A stretch of 46,037 bases of DNA, from positions 1 to 46,037 of IMG/VR virus record IMGVR_UViG_3300046096_000407, one strand, 5' to 3'. The notes beneath the pieces are model-generated. The model worked only from the letters and a program-made list of their open reading frames with translations. It was not told the DNA's origin and did no database searches. This stretch comes from a virus. Of the stretch, positions 24,992-32,453 are shown piece after piece. Position 1 is the first letter of the stretch; each line of letters starts with the position of its first letter. The translations under genes were made by a program, and so were the position numbers.

Positions 24992-25168
24992 TTAGGTTTT
25001 CTCAATTGGTTGAAATGCTTTGGTACCGTCAGGGAAGTGGCGGTAGGGTCCGATTCGGCTTGGGAAGGCCAAGATTGCGTTGCAGCCGGGGCGGCCATCG
25101 TAAGGCTTGAGTTCAAGTCCTTGGTACTGGTCTGCCGGCGGCTTGTAGGGTTTTTCGGGTTTTGTCAT
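24992..25168 (-). CDS. 58-residue hypothetical protein upstream of ligase
   Basis: ATG at 25168, stop directly abutting the ligase start. Pro/Lys-rich N-terminus (MTKPEKPYKPPADQYQG), then a short beta-like segment (PGCNAILAFPSRIGPYRHF). Too short for domain recognition, but placement without a gap supports a real gene. It follows a strong terminator, so it needs its own promoter or read-through. Confidence 0.6.
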   Translation of the reverse strand: MTKPEKPYKPPADQYQGLELKPYDGRPGCNAILAFPSRIGPYRHFPDGTKAFQPIEKT

Positions 25169-25175
25169 AGTTTAG

Positions 25176-25205
25176 GCAAAATAAAACAGGGCCTAGGCCC
25201 TGTTT
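25176..25205 (-). terminator. Leftward terminator
   Basis: AAACAGGGCC / GGCCCTGTTT (25184-25205), ten-base perfect stem around CTAG, followed leftward by TTTTATTTT. It separates the accessory-gene block from the ligase and replication block. Confidence 0.88.
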
Positions 25206-25224
25206 GTTGTGGAGTCAAGTCCGA

Positions 25225-25485
25225 TTAAGCTGCTACGCGCCACACGCCTACAGCATCCTTGCCGTCAATGACGACAGAACGGACGGCGAACTTGGGAGCG
25301 CCTTCACCGTAGGACTTGCGGTAGTTGGTTACAGCCGCAGACAAGCGGTTGATGACCTTGGTAACGCTTACGACTTCATCTTCGATGAAGCAATCGCCTT
25401 CAGCCAAAGAGGCGAAGTCATATTTGTGCTCACGTTTAACGGTGCGCTTGGGGAGAGGAATGTTTTTGTGAATGGTCAGTGCCAT
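25225..25485 (-). CDS. Small phage protein, DNA-binding-like
   Basis: 86 residues. Basic N-terminus (LPKRTVKREHKYDF), an acidic strand (EGDCFIEDEVVSVTKVINRL), then a basic helix (SAAVTNYRKSYGEGAPKFAVR) and a closing beta hairpin. The order resembles ~80-residue phage proteins with a loose Arc/ribbon-helix or wHTH look; I cannot name a family. Followed by a strong terminator and likely abundant. Confidence 0.65.
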   Translation of the reverse strand: MALTIHKNIPLPKRTVKREHKYDFASLAEGDCFIEDEVVSVTKVINRLSAAVTNYRKSYGEGAPKFAVRSVVIDGKDAVGVWRVAA

Positions 25486-25523
25486 GATATTCTTTCGTGG
25501 TGGTTGATGGAAATCTGAGGAAG

Positions 25524-25763
25524 TCAGGGTTGATATTTTATATCAATTCCCTTGGTCGGGTGGTGTGAGTAGAAAATAAATTTGCTGTTGTCTATGCTGG
25601 CCGCAAGTTCTAGTGTGTTTGGCCTCTGGCAGGCTTTGATGTCTACTGGCCGCCTGTGTGGTGCCTGTACAACAACATGCTTTGCGTCTAACGGTACCAG
25701 CTTCAGTAACTCCGCTAGGTGCTCAGTCTCGTAGGGCAGCGGCCCGTAAATCTCGGTCTTCAT
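25524..25763 (-). CDS. Hypothetical protein
   Basis: 79 residues from the ATG at 25763 (GAGGATG upstream, ATGA overlap with the upstream gene). Contains KHVVVQAPHRRPVDIK and KFIFYSHHPTKGIDIKY, alternating strands rich in His/Arg. No family recognised. Confidence 0.65.
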   Translation of the reverse strand: MKTEIYGPLPYETEHLAELLKLVPLDAKHVVVQAPHRRPVDIKACQRPNTLELAASIDNSKFIFYSHHPTKGIDIKYQP

Positions 25764-26080
25764 CGCTGCATCCTCAACCATGCTTGGTCGATGGCCGCCT
25801 TCGGTATGCGCGGGGCATGCCAAAGGCAGGTGTCAAGGCCTCGGATAATCAGCTTGACCGTGGCCTTCTGCAGCGCGTTGCGCTCTATCTGGTGTAGGCA
25901 GGCTCGGAAGTCAGACTCCAAGGCCTTGGGCGGCTTCTTTGAGGCCAGCAGCACAAGCTCCATGGTGGCCGCGATGCCGCTTAGAAGCTCAGCGCAGGGT
26001 TCGCCCTCGTCGAGCATGAGTACAGCAATTTTTTGGTCCATCACTGCGCGTTGCAGTGGGGTCACTGGTAGGCCTATCAT
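25760..26080 (-). CDS. Hypothetical helical protein
   Basis: 106 residues from the ATG at 26080, which overlaps the stop of the membrane miniprotein. A longer reading upstream would cover that miniprotein and lacks a ribosome site. All-helical pattern (LQRAVMDQKIAVLMLDEGEP, ELLSGIAATMELVLLASKK), with a C-terminal part rich in Ala/Arg. No motif recognised. Confidence 0.65.
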   Translation of the reverse strand: MIGLPVTPLQRAVMDQKIAVLMLDEGEPCAELLSGIAATMELVLLASKKPPKALESDFRACLHQIERNALQKATVKLIIRGLDTCLWHAPRIPKAAIDQAWLRMQR

Positions 26081-26205
26081 CGCAGGAACACCTCGATAAC
26101 AGCCACAACCAACCACACTGCGGCCAGAATTTTCCCTGTGGTTGCTGGTGTGTGTGGGGCTATCCAAACGGCGGACATAAGAAGAGCGAGGTCTACTGGG
26201 GTCAT
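26077..26205 (-). CDS. 42-residue membrane miniprotein
   Basis: Short ORF with ATGA overlaps at both ends (26203-26205 start, 26077-26079 stop). Two hydrophobic stretches: residues 3-16 (PVDLALLMSAVWIA) and about 26-41 (ILAAVWLVVAVIEVFL), with Gly-Lys between them. Likely inserts in the inner membrane. Function unknown. Confidence 0.6.
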   Translation of the reverse strand: MTPVDLALLMSAVWIAPHTPATTGKILAAVWLVVAVIEVFLR

Positions 26206-26402
26206 TTTGTTTTCTCAGTTTTGGGCATAGGGAACCAGCCACGTATCCAAGTGGCCTGTGGGCTGTACTGGCCGATGGTGGCGACACCACCCTCAGTCAG
26301 CAACAGAACTTTTACACCCCGAGGTGTGTCCTTGTCAATCGGCAGCCAGTACACGTCTGTGGCGACGGCTGCCGTCTTCTCAGAATTCACTTTAAAATTC
26401 AT
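26202..26402 (-). CDS. Small conserved phage protein (DUF551-like pattern)
   Basis: 66 residues. VYWLPIDKDTPRGVKVLLLT, GGVATIGQYSPQ and WFPMPK follow the W-P-x-x-x-P-x-G ... G-x-W-x-P-x-P layout of a small beta protein that recurs in phage early regions (similar to DUF551). Function unknown. ATGA overlap with the downstream miniprotein. Confidence 0.7.
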   Translation of the reverse strand: MNFKVNSEKTAAVATDVYWLPIDKDTPRGVKVLLLTEGGVATIGQYSPQATWIRGWFPMPKTEKTK

Positions 26403-26610
26403 GGTACTTTTTCGGTTGGGTCAGTCCTCGGTCTTGGTCCAAGGCCAGTACGAAGGACTCAAGTGCTTGTGGGTCAAATTCAAACACAGGCGGTACACCG
26501 GGCCGGTACCGTGTCGCAGTCGTCATGGCCAAGGTTTCCAAGGACTTGCAGGCTCGTGCTGGGCAGTTGAAACCCCGTGTGCGTTGGCCGAAATCATCAC
26601 AACAGTTCAC
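26392..26610 (-). CDS. Small Cys-containing phage protein
   Basis: 72 residues from a GTG at 26610, chosen because AAAGGA lies 6 bases upstream. The N-terminus NCCDDFGQRTRGFNCPARA is a short Cys cluster (Cys3, Cys4, Cys16 counting the GTG as 1) seen in several phage miniproteins. The C-terminal half is helical (PQALESFVLALDQD). Overlaps the gene after it by 11 bases and the one before it by 14. Confidence 0.6.
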   Translation of the reverse strand: MNCCDDFGQRTRGFNCPARACKSLETLAMTTATRYRPGVPPVFEFDPQALESFVLALDQDRGLTQPKKYHEF

Positions 26611-26899
26611 GTCTAATCCTTTCAAGCGTTTGACGGCGGCCTATCGTATCACCGCCAAGCGTATCACAGTAGTTGAGCACCGATTCGTGGGCCTGCAGCA
26701 GCAAGTCCAGTTCGCGGCGCAGCTTGATGCCCTCGTCACGCAGGTCGATGTTGGCGCAGCGGAGTTCCATGTTCTGGGTCAGTTCCCGGTTTGGGTCTGC
26801 ATACGCGATGGCTGAGAGAGCCTCCGAATACTCCTCGTAGTCGTCGTCACCTAGGTTCTGTCTTAAGAACCTGTCTACCATATCAAAATCTGGCGTCAT
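26597..26899 (-). CDS. Hypothetical coiled-coil protein
   Basis: 100 residues; AGGAGCAACAC before the ATG at 26899. Acidic N-terminus (LGDDDYEEYSEALS), then a long helix (RDEGIKLRRELDLLLQAHESVLN) and a basic end (IGRRQTLERIRRELL). Coiled-coil dimer likely; function unknown. Confidence 0.65.
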   Translation of the reverse strand: MTPDFDMVDRFLRQNLGDDDYEEYSEALSAIAYADPNRELTQNMELRCANIDLRDEGIKLRRELDLLLQAHESVLNYCDTLGGDTIGRRQTLERIRRELL

Positions 26900-27072
26900 G
26901 TGTTGCTCCTGCTATTTTCGTAATGATAAAGCTCGTAGAACCGAGCCTTCTGCCACTGCCCCCACTCCCACTCTCCGGGTGCGTTTGCTGGTGCTGCGTA
27001 CCTCACCATCAGCACAATTCCGAATAGCGTCTGCTTGTGGGCGAATTCTATAGCGTCATTTTTTAGGCTCAT
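26896..27072 (-). CDS. 58-residue hypothetical protein
   Basis: ATG at 27072, stop overlapping the next ATG (ATGA at 26896-26899) and start overlapping the previous stop. Contains the aromatic run EWEWGQWQKARFYELYHY. Supported by the exact overlaps on both sides rather than by homology. Confidence 0.65.
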   Translation of the reverse strand: MSLKNDAIEFAHKQTLFGIVLMVRYAAPANAPGEWEWGQWQKARFYELYHYENSRSNT

Positions 27073-27263
27073 GCTCTTTCCTTATAAGTTGTAAAGCGCT
27101 TGGCTGTACCTTCAGTCTCAATACGGGACCATATCTCAGCTTTTAGCTCAGGGCTGTAAGTGTTCCAGTTAGCCACTTCTAAGTAGTGCCTACCACAGCC
27201 GGTGCAGACATCCTTGTAAAGTGTATCGCACAAGGCGATACACGGCGAGTCTGGCCTTGTCAT
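27069..27263 (-). CDS. DUF1289-type small zinc protein
   Basis: 64 residues from the ATG at 27263 (ATGA overlap with the upstream stop). SPCIALCDTLYKDVCTGCGR gives the Cys-x3-Cys ... Cys-x2-Cys pattern of DUF1289, followed by the usual EVANW. The family binds a metal; cellular role unknown. Common as a stray host-type gene in phages. Confidence 0.8.
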   Translation of the reverse strand: MTRPDSPCIALCDTLYKDVCTGCGRHYLEVANWNTYSPELKAEIWSRIETEGTAKRFTTYKERA

Positions 27264-27622
27264 AGCCCTTCGTCCGCTAGGACTTCGCTGATTAAAAGTA
27301 GAAATAGGCTCTTGTCTAGGTTTGACATGCACCTATACACCTCATCGCTGGACTTGTACTTGTTTATGTACTCATTTACTGCTGGCCCACCTCCGATTGT
27401 CGATGGGGGAGGATTCTTCGCCAAGGTCCTGAACTCCGAGCTTATGGGTCCGTATTGGCGGTGGGCATCCTCGGGGTTGATGCGCCACACGTAATCGCTG
27501 TCAATCTTGTCGTGGTCGCCAAGTCGAACTATCCGTGCTGCCTCCCAGTGGTTGGGGTGGTCCTTGAAGTGCTGCTGTTGAATCCTAGCGCCTCGCGCTG
27601 CTGCAAAAAGTAGTCTACTCAT
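27260..27622 (-). CDS. Conserved phage hypothetical protein
   Basis: 120 residues; GGAG before the ATG at 27622. The N-terminal half (LFAAARGARIQQQHFKDHPN, DSDYVWRINPEDAHRQYGPIS) resembles a widespread small phage protein. The C-terminal half is helical (DEVYRCMSNLDKSLFLLLIS). Function unknown. Confidence 0.7.
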   Translation of the reverse strand: MSRLLFAAARGARIQQQHFKDHPNHWEAARIVRLGDHDKIDSDYVWRINPEDAHRQYGPISSEFRTLAKNPPPSTIGGGPAVNEYINKYKSSDEVYRCMSNLDKSLFLLLISEVLADEGL

Positions 27623-28431
27623 GTTTTGTCTCCTATGCCGTGGGCACGCTCAACGGCTCGTACAGTTTTACGCATGGACTTGCTATCGACTGGGCAGAAT
27701 GGGTTATTGATGCTGAAAGTCCTATCCCTTAGTGTTTCAATCTGCTCATCAGTCAAAGGCAACCGTACTGGCTGCGCCACAACAATCGGAGTTGTCTGCG
27801 CTGTATTTGCACATCCGCTGTGCCCACGTTTTACGCACAGTTCGCAGAGTGACTTGCATGGCTCCCGTACTGGCAGCGCGGCGGTGTAAAGCCTTGCAGC
27901 CCTCCATGCGGCTCTCGCAGCGTTTGCAGGATTGCATGGGTAGTTATACTCCTTCATCATTGCTGCGATTGCATCGGCGGCTTCCTGAGATATTTCTGAG
28001 GGTAATGCCACTAGCTGCGCGGCCTGAATTGAATCTGCACGGACTATCACAGCATCCACGCACCCGTCTTCACACTCCGTACCTACCTCAAACCACTCCC
28101 AGTCATCGGGCTCACCATCCTCGCCTTTGAAAGCGTGGAAGCGCCCACGCGCAAGAATTTCTGTATCAGCGGCTGTCTTATTTGTCCATGCCTCAAGCAT
28201 TTCAGCTTCTTTAGACCATGGCACGAATGGCATTGCAGTTGGCTGCGCGATATGTACACTTTCAGGCGAATTTTGTACACGTTCTTGCGATGTGTATAAA
28301 TCCCGTTTATTTTTAAGTGCTTCCGTCAGTGCTGCGCGTAGGGCTTTGCGGGTTTGTGCTGTTCCTTCCCCTACTTTCAAGTCGCGGTAGCGGTCAGCCA
28401 GCGCCATAAGTGTGTCTACTGTGTGGGTCAT
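27619..28431 (-). CDS. Ead/Ea22-like accessory protein
   Basis: 270 residues; GGGAGG 6 bases before the ATG. Mosaic look: helical N-terminus with RYRDLKVGEGTAQTRKALRAA, an acidic middle (EDGEPDDWEWFEVGTECEDG), a Cys segment (CKSLCELCVKRGHSGC) and a C-terminal module (LTDEQIETLRDRTFSINNPF ... RKTVRAVERAHGI). The last module is repeated at the N-terminus of the next gene upstream. Such proteins vary widely between temperate and lytic phages; function unknown. Confidence 0.6.
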   Translation of the reverse strand: MTHTVDTLMALADRYRDLKVGEGTAQTRKALRAALTEALKNKRDLYTSQERVQNSPESVHIAQPTAMPFVPWSKEAEMLEAWTNKTAADTEILARGRFHAFKGEDGEPDDWEWFEVGTECEDGCVDAVIVRADSIQAAQLVALPSEISQEAADAIAAMMKEYNYPCNPANAARAAWRAARLYTAALPVREPCKSLCELCVKRGHSGCANTAQTTPIVVAQPVRLPLTDEQIETLRDRTFSINNPFCPVDSKSMRKTVRAVERAHGIGDKT

Positions 28432-28760
28432 GCTGTGCCTCCCTTGTCTGCATGAAATTCCGACATAAGAATGTCAATATGGGCATCAAAATACTCTCCT
28501 GTCATTGGCTCCAATGCAATGAAGTCATCGACAGAGTTTTCGGACTTTGTTGCGAAGTGGTCGCGCAGGAACCTGTAACGCTCCGCATCACGCTGCGCTT
28601 CGTCAGCAATGGCTGGGGCGGCGAGTTTTCTTTCTGCCCATCGAACCGCCACTTGCATAGTCTTGCTACTGCAAGGGCAATAGGGGTTACCTGTGCTGAA
28701 AATATCTTTGCGGCCCTGCTCAATTTGCTCATCTGTCAATCGCTCGATTAGATTTGTCAT
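28428..28760 (-). CDS. Ea22-like small protein, shares a module with its neighbour
   Basis: 110 residues; AAGGAAG before the ATG. N-terminus LTDEQIEQGRKDIFSTGNPY ... VAVRWAERKL matches the C-terminal module of the 270-residue downstream gene. The middle RDAERYRFLRDHF is a motif common in Ead/Ea22-like phage proteins. ATGA overlap with the next gene. Confidence 0.65.
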   Translation of the reverse strand: MTNLIERLTDEQIEQGRKDIFSTGNPYCPCSSKTMQVAVRWAERKLAAPAIADEAQRDAERYRFLRDHFATKSENSVDDFIALEPMTGEYFDAHIDILMSEFHADKGGTA

Positions 28761-28936
28761 ATCTTCCTTAAAATTGGTTTGAATAACATCGAATAACTCT
28801 TGCCGAGTCGTCTGTGCATGGTGTTCATCTGCCGGCGCTTGTTGTCCTCAAGGACTTTGGCCTTGTAGGCGGCCCTGCGGCGCATCCGGCGGAGGGTTAC
28901 CAGTCGGATTAGCTTCTCGTAGTAGGCGTCATTCAT
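28757..28936 (-). CDS. 59-residue very basic protein
   Basis: ATG at 28936, stop overlapping the next ATG. Rich in Arg/Lys (RLVTLRRMRRRAAYKAKVLE, DNKRRQMNTMHRRLGKS) and helical, so nucleic-acid binding is likely. No family recognised. Confidence 0.6.
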   Translation of the reverse strand: MNDAYYEKLIRLVTLRRMRRRAAYKAKVLEDNKRRQMNTMHRRLGKSYSMLFKPILRKI

Positions 28937-29078
28937 CTAACAATTCCTCCAACAATGCCTTAAAAGCCTTTTCCAGTGAGTCACCTATCTCTTTCGGGAT
29001 AGGCTCTTTTAGGGCCAGAGCCCAGCCCTCAATCTGGGACAGCAGCATAATGATGGCGGTAATTTGTGGTTTGGTCAT
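28929..29078 (-). CDS. 49-residue acidic helical miniprotein
   Basis: ATG at 29078 overlaps the previous stop (ATGA), and the end overlaps the next start by 8 bases. Hydrophobic helix (AIIMLLSQIEGWALAL), then an acidic amphipathic helix (GDSLEKAFKALLEELLDE). Function unknown; placement argues that it is real. Confidence 0.6.
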   Translation of the reverse strand: MTKPQITAIIMLLSQIEGWALALKEPIPKEIGDSLEKAFKALLEELLDE

Positions 29079-29470
29079 TTCAGTACCTTAATAGTGGCAA
29101 GTGCTATTGCTTTTTGTGGGTCACCGCTTGCAACAGAGACCCAGCTAAGCTTCTTGTAATCATACACAATGACTTCCCACATGCTCACATCGGTATAGCC
29201 TTGTATTCTTGACTTCTTTAAGTCTCCGCTACTGATTGCAGAGGGCCAAGTGCTGTACTTGGCAGCTATTGGGCCGGTTACACTCCAGTCTCTGTAATCG
29301 AAGACTCTAAACTCAAGGACTGTCCACGGTTCTTTTCCCAGTATAGCACTCGGAATCTGCACCTTGTCAGCGGGGTCCCCGGTGTAGACAATACACACGC
29401 CGTCGGTAATAGAGGCTGTGGTCCATCCTACAGCTTGGGCTAGTAGGAAGTTGATGTCTTGGTCAGTCAT
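29075..29470 (-). CDS. NinX-like (DUF2591-type) phage protein, copy 1
   Basis: 131 residues. Residues about 5-130 follow the NinX layout: ALA-type helix (INFLLAQAVGW), FDYRDWSVTGPIAAKY, a middle strand pair, and GDPQKAIALATIKVL at the end. A paralogue lies at 37836-38129 (DWNVIGPIAAKF ... PQKAIALAVI). NinX function is not established. ATGA overlap with ThyX. Confidence 0.65.
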   Translation of the reverse strand: MTDQDINFLLAQAVGWTTASITDGVCIVYTGDPADKVQIPSAILGKEPWTVLEFRVFDYRDWSVTGPIAAKYSTWPSAISSGDLKKSRIQGYTDVSMWEVIVYDYKKLSWVSVASGDPQKAIALATIKVLK

Positions 29471-30249
29471 ATGATTTGCCTAAATTGAATCCACCCTGTT
29501 AGATTCCCACTACGGGTATCAGCGCTGAGCGCCGGTGTGGCTTGGTGTTCTAAGGGCGAAAGGTGCTTGGGGTCACTACCTGCCAAGCGCTCATACAGCG
29601 CAAGGTCCGCTTCTACGCTAGGCGTCCTACCCTCATGGGTCAGGTAGCTTACCCTGGCGCAGCGAGCCGCTGAGATTTTGCAGTCTAGCATCGCTACTGA
29701 ATCCACGTAGGGCAGGTGCCACTGGCCGAGTCTGAGCTCTCGAACAATTGAGATGTCCATGGCGAATTGCATGTGCTTGGCCAAGCCCTGGAAGTGGGGC
29801 TCAGCGTCTGGGTGGGCTCGCAACTCAAAGAAGTTGTCCCATTCAGTGGCGGTCACTACCGTTCGCATCCACTGGAAAGGCTCTAGGATTCGGTTGCCGA
29901 TCTGTTTGTGCAGGCCAAGCTTGGATAGGCCCCATGCAAAGACGCAGGCGGCCTTGGAGGCGGCCACCCAAGTGAACTTGGCAAGGGCTCGACGTGCCCC
30001 TGTGACCTCTGCTCCGGCCTGCATGCCTGGCTTGTTGGAGCCCCAGACCATTGGAATGAACGGATCGTTCCATACTTCTGAAATTAACTTAGAGACTGGA
30101 ATAGCCCTACTAGACATTGCGTTACGTGAGAAAACCCTATGGGTCATTACCTCTCCGTGAATGATACGGGGGTAGGTCAGTGAAAAAGTTGTAAGTCGTA
30201 CGCCATGCTCACTAATTGAGTCGGCAATAATGTCAGCGGTAATATTCAT
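29467..30249 (-). CDS. thyX: Flavin-dependent thymidylate synthase (divergent phage type)
   Basis: 260 residues from the ATG at 30249; a start 39 bases upstream would run into the neighbouring gene. The ThyX signature RHRxxSxNxxSxR appears as THRVFSRNAMSSR (36-48), with Thr in place of the first Arg, as in a set of phage ThyX-like proteins. The C-terminal third contains CARVSYLTHEG and HLSPLEHQATPAL, matching nucleotide-binding segments of the family. It would methylate dUMP with FADH2 and folate to supply dTMP. The first 200 bases are AT-richer than the rest. Confidence 0.8.
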   Translation of the reverse strand: MNITADIIADSISEHGVRLTTFSLTYPRIIHGEVMTHRVFSRNAMSSRAIPVSKLISEVWNDPFIPMVWGSNKPGMQAGAEVTGARRALAKFTWVAASKAACVFAWGLSKLGLHKQIGNRILEPFQWMRTVVTATEWDNFFELRAHPDAEPHFQGLAKHMQFAMDISIVRELRLGQWHLPYVDSVAMLDCKISAARCARVSYLTHEGRTPSVEADLALYERLAGSDPKHLSPLEHQATPALSADTRSGNLTGWIQFRQII

Positions 30250-30551
30250 TTTAGTGCTCTTTCTTTGTGTGTAGACCCAAACCACCAAGTGGTGCAGGCG
30301 GTTCGTAGGAGGGCTTGATTATCGAGCAGGCGGGATTTCCAAGAGGTCTCGAAGGTCTCTAGCGCCTGCTCTGTGGCTGCGGCCCGCACTTGGCTCACGT
30401 AGTTGTCAAGCATTGGCAGTAGCAGTAGAGTGCTGAGCGCCAAGCCTGCGGCGGCTGAAAATCCGATGTGGGCAAGTGCCCGCTTGCCCTTGGCCGTTGC
30501 GGGGTTCGGCAGTTGCGGGATTCGCATGGTGGGGAGTGGCTTAAGCACCAT
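30246..30551 (-). CDS. Single-TM membrane protein
   Basis: 101 residues from the ATG at 30551, which overlaps the upstream stop by 11 bases; a longer reading covers the upstream gene. Basic N-terminus, then a hydrophobic helix at about 28-50 (IGFSAAAGLALSTLLLLPML) and a helical tail (RAAATEQALETFETSWKSRL). Function unknown. Confidence 0.6.
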   Translation of the reverse strand: MVLKPLPTMRIPQLPNPATAKGKRALAHIGFSAAAGLALSTLLLLPMLDNYVSQVRAAATEQALETFETSWKSRLLDNQALLRTACTTWWFGSTHKERALK

Positions 30552-30738
30552 AGCTCGCCACCAGCAGGGTGATCGCGCCCGCCATTGACAGGCCTCCAAC
30601 GGCCAAGCGGGCATCGTGGACTGCTTGCTCTGTAGCAGGCGGCAATGGCCCCGTGCCGGTCAGGGCGAACGCCGTAAGGTTCACCAGCAAGATGATTGAG
30701 GGCAGGGCCACTATCAGTGCCAGAATTTTTAGTCCCAT
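30541..30738 (-). CDS. Two-TM membrane protein
   Basis: 65 residues. Hydrophobic segments at about 3-27 (LKILALIVALPSIILLVNLT) and 46-63 (AVGGLSMAGAITLLVASYG) around a short charged loop. With the overlapping next gene it forms a small membrane pair. No family recognised; far from the lysis cassette. Confidence 0.65.
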   Translation of the reverse strand: MGLKILALIVALPSIILLVNLTAFALTGTGPLPPATEQAVHDARLAVGGLSMAGAITLLVASYGA

Positions 30739-30739
30739 A

Positions 30740-31018
30740 CTAGACCCCTAACCATTTTGCACAAACCCCTACGGGTTCGTGTTGAAACCCGTAGCAGTGC
30801 CCGCCGTCAGTGAACTCCTGAAGGTTGGCGTAGCCGCAGGTTCGGCAGTTGGACAAGCACTTGGGTTCTGGCGCTGCCGCCTTGCGGCCCTTGATAACCA
30901 GTATCAGCACATCCCGCAGGGCAGCATCTCGGTCGGACCGGGGTTCAAAATAGCCCCCATCCAGCTTAGTGACGGCATACTCAAGCATCTCGATAACCTC
31001 GTCATGATGGTCAGTCAT
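30740..31018 (-). CDS. Cys-rich zinc-binding-like phage protein
   Basis: 92 residues from the ATG at 31018 (AAGGTGA upstream, ATGA overlap). N-terminal helix (EVIEMLEYAVTKLDGGYF); C-terminal Cys cluster CLSNCRTCGYANLQE ... GHCYGF ... GVCAKW, with five cysteines likely holding a zinc. Seen as a type in phage accessory regions; function unknown. Confidence 0.65.
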   Translation of the reverse strand: MTDHHDEVIEMLEYAVTKLDGGYFEPRSDRDAALRDVLILVIKGRKAAAPEPKCLSNCRTCGYANLQEFTDGGHCYGFQHEPVGVCAKWLGV

Positions 31019-31272
31019 AAAATCACCTTCACAATTTTCACGGTACCGCCAGTGGGTAGCGCTGCTTGGCCGGCCAAGGCGGCTTCTTGCTTGGTCGGAA
31101 ACAGGGGCCAAGGGCAGCGGGCTCGGTCGTAGGTCGCCCCTGCTGGGGCGCTGACCACCATCCACTGAGTGCCGCTGTCCCAGCGGTAGAAGGCCAGCCA
31201 ACCCTCGGGTTTAGGAGGTGGCACGAGGATTTCGGTTACTGGCTGTGGGTCTAGTTCTTGAACTTCGATCAT
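31015..31272 (-). CDS. Hypothetical protein
   Basis: 85 residues, ATGA overlaps on both sides. Pro-rich start (ELDPQPVTEILVPPPKPEGW), then beta-like WLAFYRWDSGTQWMVVSAPA. No family recognised. Confidence 0.65.
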   Translation of the reverse strand: MIEVQELDPQPVTEILVPPPKPEGWLAFYRWDSGTQWMVVSAPAGATYDRARCPWPLFPTKQEAALAGQAALPTGGTVKIVKVIL

Positions 31273-31553
31273 TTCAACACCTCAGCAGCTTTCAGTTGGT
31301 GTGTCTCACCGTCGAATGTGAGTTTGATATTGGGCTTGCTAATGTAATTTATCTGCACTGAGCCGTTCATTGCTAAGCCGTATGTGTGGTAGTCTGGCTT
31401 GGGTTCTGGTTTGAAGCGGTACTGGATTGCCTCATTCCATGCAGGAGGGTCTACGCAGTTATCCCAGTCATACGCAGATGTGTATCTGTACTGCACAACC
31501 CTACTTGTATCAAGTGCCCACTCTCGGATTAAATCTGCATGTTTGTGTTTCAT
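31269..31553 (-). CDS. Conserved small phage protein
   Basis: 94 residues from the ATG at 31553 (AAGGCAC upstream). KHADLIREWALDTSRVVQYR, WNEAIQYRFKPEPKPDY and IKLTFDGETHQLKAAEV follow a family common in phage accessory regions. All-beta look after the first helix; function unknown. Confidence 0.7.
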   Translation of the reverse strand: MKHKHADLIREWALDTSRVVQYRYTSAYDWDNCVDPPAWNEAIQYRFKPEPKPDYHTYGLAMNGSVQINYISKPNIKLTFDGETHQLKAAEVLK

Positions 31554-31554
31554 A

Positions 31555-31812
31555 TTAGTGCCTTGTAGTCGTTTGTGCCTTGAAAAGGTGCTCGTCAATA
31601 CTGACGACTTTTGGGTGGGGTCCAGACAGGTCAACGTAGTAGACAAAGTAGACAGGCCCTACTTGCTGACCTTGCCAGTAGTAATCTCGGCAATAGCCAA
31701 GGACTTCCGGGTCAATCATTATCTCGGGCCCGTCTTCAATCTCTATGTAAGTTGTGCCACCGGTGGTGTAGATTATGTTTGGTGTGTTCTTCTCGTATTT
31801 GGGCTTTTTCAC
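31555..31812 (-). CDS. Hypothetical protein
   Basis: 85 residues from a GTG at 31812. Acidic and Tyr-rich (YIEIEDGPEIMIDPEVLGYC, RDYYWQGQQVGPVYFVYYVD). Ends one base before the next gene. No family recognised. Confidence 0.6.
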   Translation of the reverse strand: MKKPKYEKNTPNIIYTTGGTTYIEIEDGPEIMIDPEVLGYCRDYYWQGQQVGPVYFVYYVDLSGPHPKVVSIDEHLFKAQTTTRH

Positions 31813-31889
31813 TGGTGTTCCTTGTTAGCCTTGAGATACTTTTCGCAGAGGTAGTCGATGTAGGCCCAGAGGCGCTTAACCAATAACAC
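31809..31889 (-). CDS. Possible 26-residue miniprotein
   Basis: GTG at 31889 with GAGGAT upstream; stop overlaps the next GTG (GTGA). Encodes VLLVKRLWAYIDYLCEKYLK plus a short tail, an amphipathic helix. It bridges what would otherwise be a 63-base gap between two coupled genes. Very short, so uncertain. Confidence 0.35.
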   Translation of the reverse strand: MLLVKRLWAYIDYLCEKYLKANKEHQ

Positions 31890-32253
31890 GATATCCTCGA
31901 CCTTGCATACACCGAGCCACAATACCCTTGCGGTCATCTGTACTTCCGCCTTTTAACAAGCCTGTTAGGGCTCCTGTCTGGGACAGTTCTCGGGTGTGTT
32001 CTTTAGAACTCATGGCAGCAGCGAACAGGCCGCCAAGTAGTGCGCCGCCGATTGCACCTGCCAAGGCGTTATCTGAGGCGGAGGCTACCTGCTTGGCAAG
32101 GTCGTTGCAGGCTGTCAGGTCTGGGGCTATCGCAGACTCAGGCCCGCTGAAGTCAATCACAGGGCGGATTGGGTACTTAGAGGTCACGAAGGTGTTAGGG
32201 CCGCTAGTGGCGCAGCCGGTGAGCAGGAGGGAGATTATGATTGCTGTTTTCAT
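31876..32253 (-). CDS. Glycine-zipper lipoprotein
   Basis: 125 residues. Signal peptide with lipobox (MKTAIIISLLLTGC, lipidated Cys14), then a Gly zipper (LAGAIGGALLGGLFAAA) and two further Cys (Cys49, Cys114). Similar to YMGG/Rcs-type outer-membrane lipoproteins. Possible roles: superinfection exclusion or envelope change. It is far from the lysis cassette, so an Rz1 role is unlikely. Confidence 0.75.
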   Translation of the reverse strand: MKTAIIISLLLTGCATSGPNTFVTSKYPIRPVIDFSGPESAIAPDLTACNDLAKQVASASDNALAGAIGGALLGGLFAAAMSSKEHTRELSQTGALTGLLKGGSTDDRKGIVARCMQGRGYRVIG

Positions 32254-32453
32254 TTGTGGAAGTTCCTCTCTTTTACCATTGAATCAGCCAAGTTATAGGC
32301 CATTGTTGCGTATTCGCCCCAAGTTGCGTTCTTGGCATCGTTAGCCAAGAGGCCTTGCAGGGCGGCTGCGGCGAAGTAGTCACGCATGGTGAGTCCCGGA
32401 TAGTAGGGCGACCCATGGCCGGAGTCGTGGTGGGGGAACGCTGGGTCGCTCAT
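32250..32453 (-). CDS. Widespread small phage protein
   Basis: 67 residues, ATGA overlaps. AFPHHDSGHG, PGLTMRDYFAAAALQGLLAN and YNLADSMVKERN follow a very common phage miniprotein family (G-M-T-x-R-D-Y-F-A-A core). Function unknown. Confidence 0.75.
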   Translation of the reverse strand: MSDPAFPHHDSGHGSPYYPGLTMRDYFAAAALQGLLANDAKNATWGEYATMAYNLADSMVKERNFHK

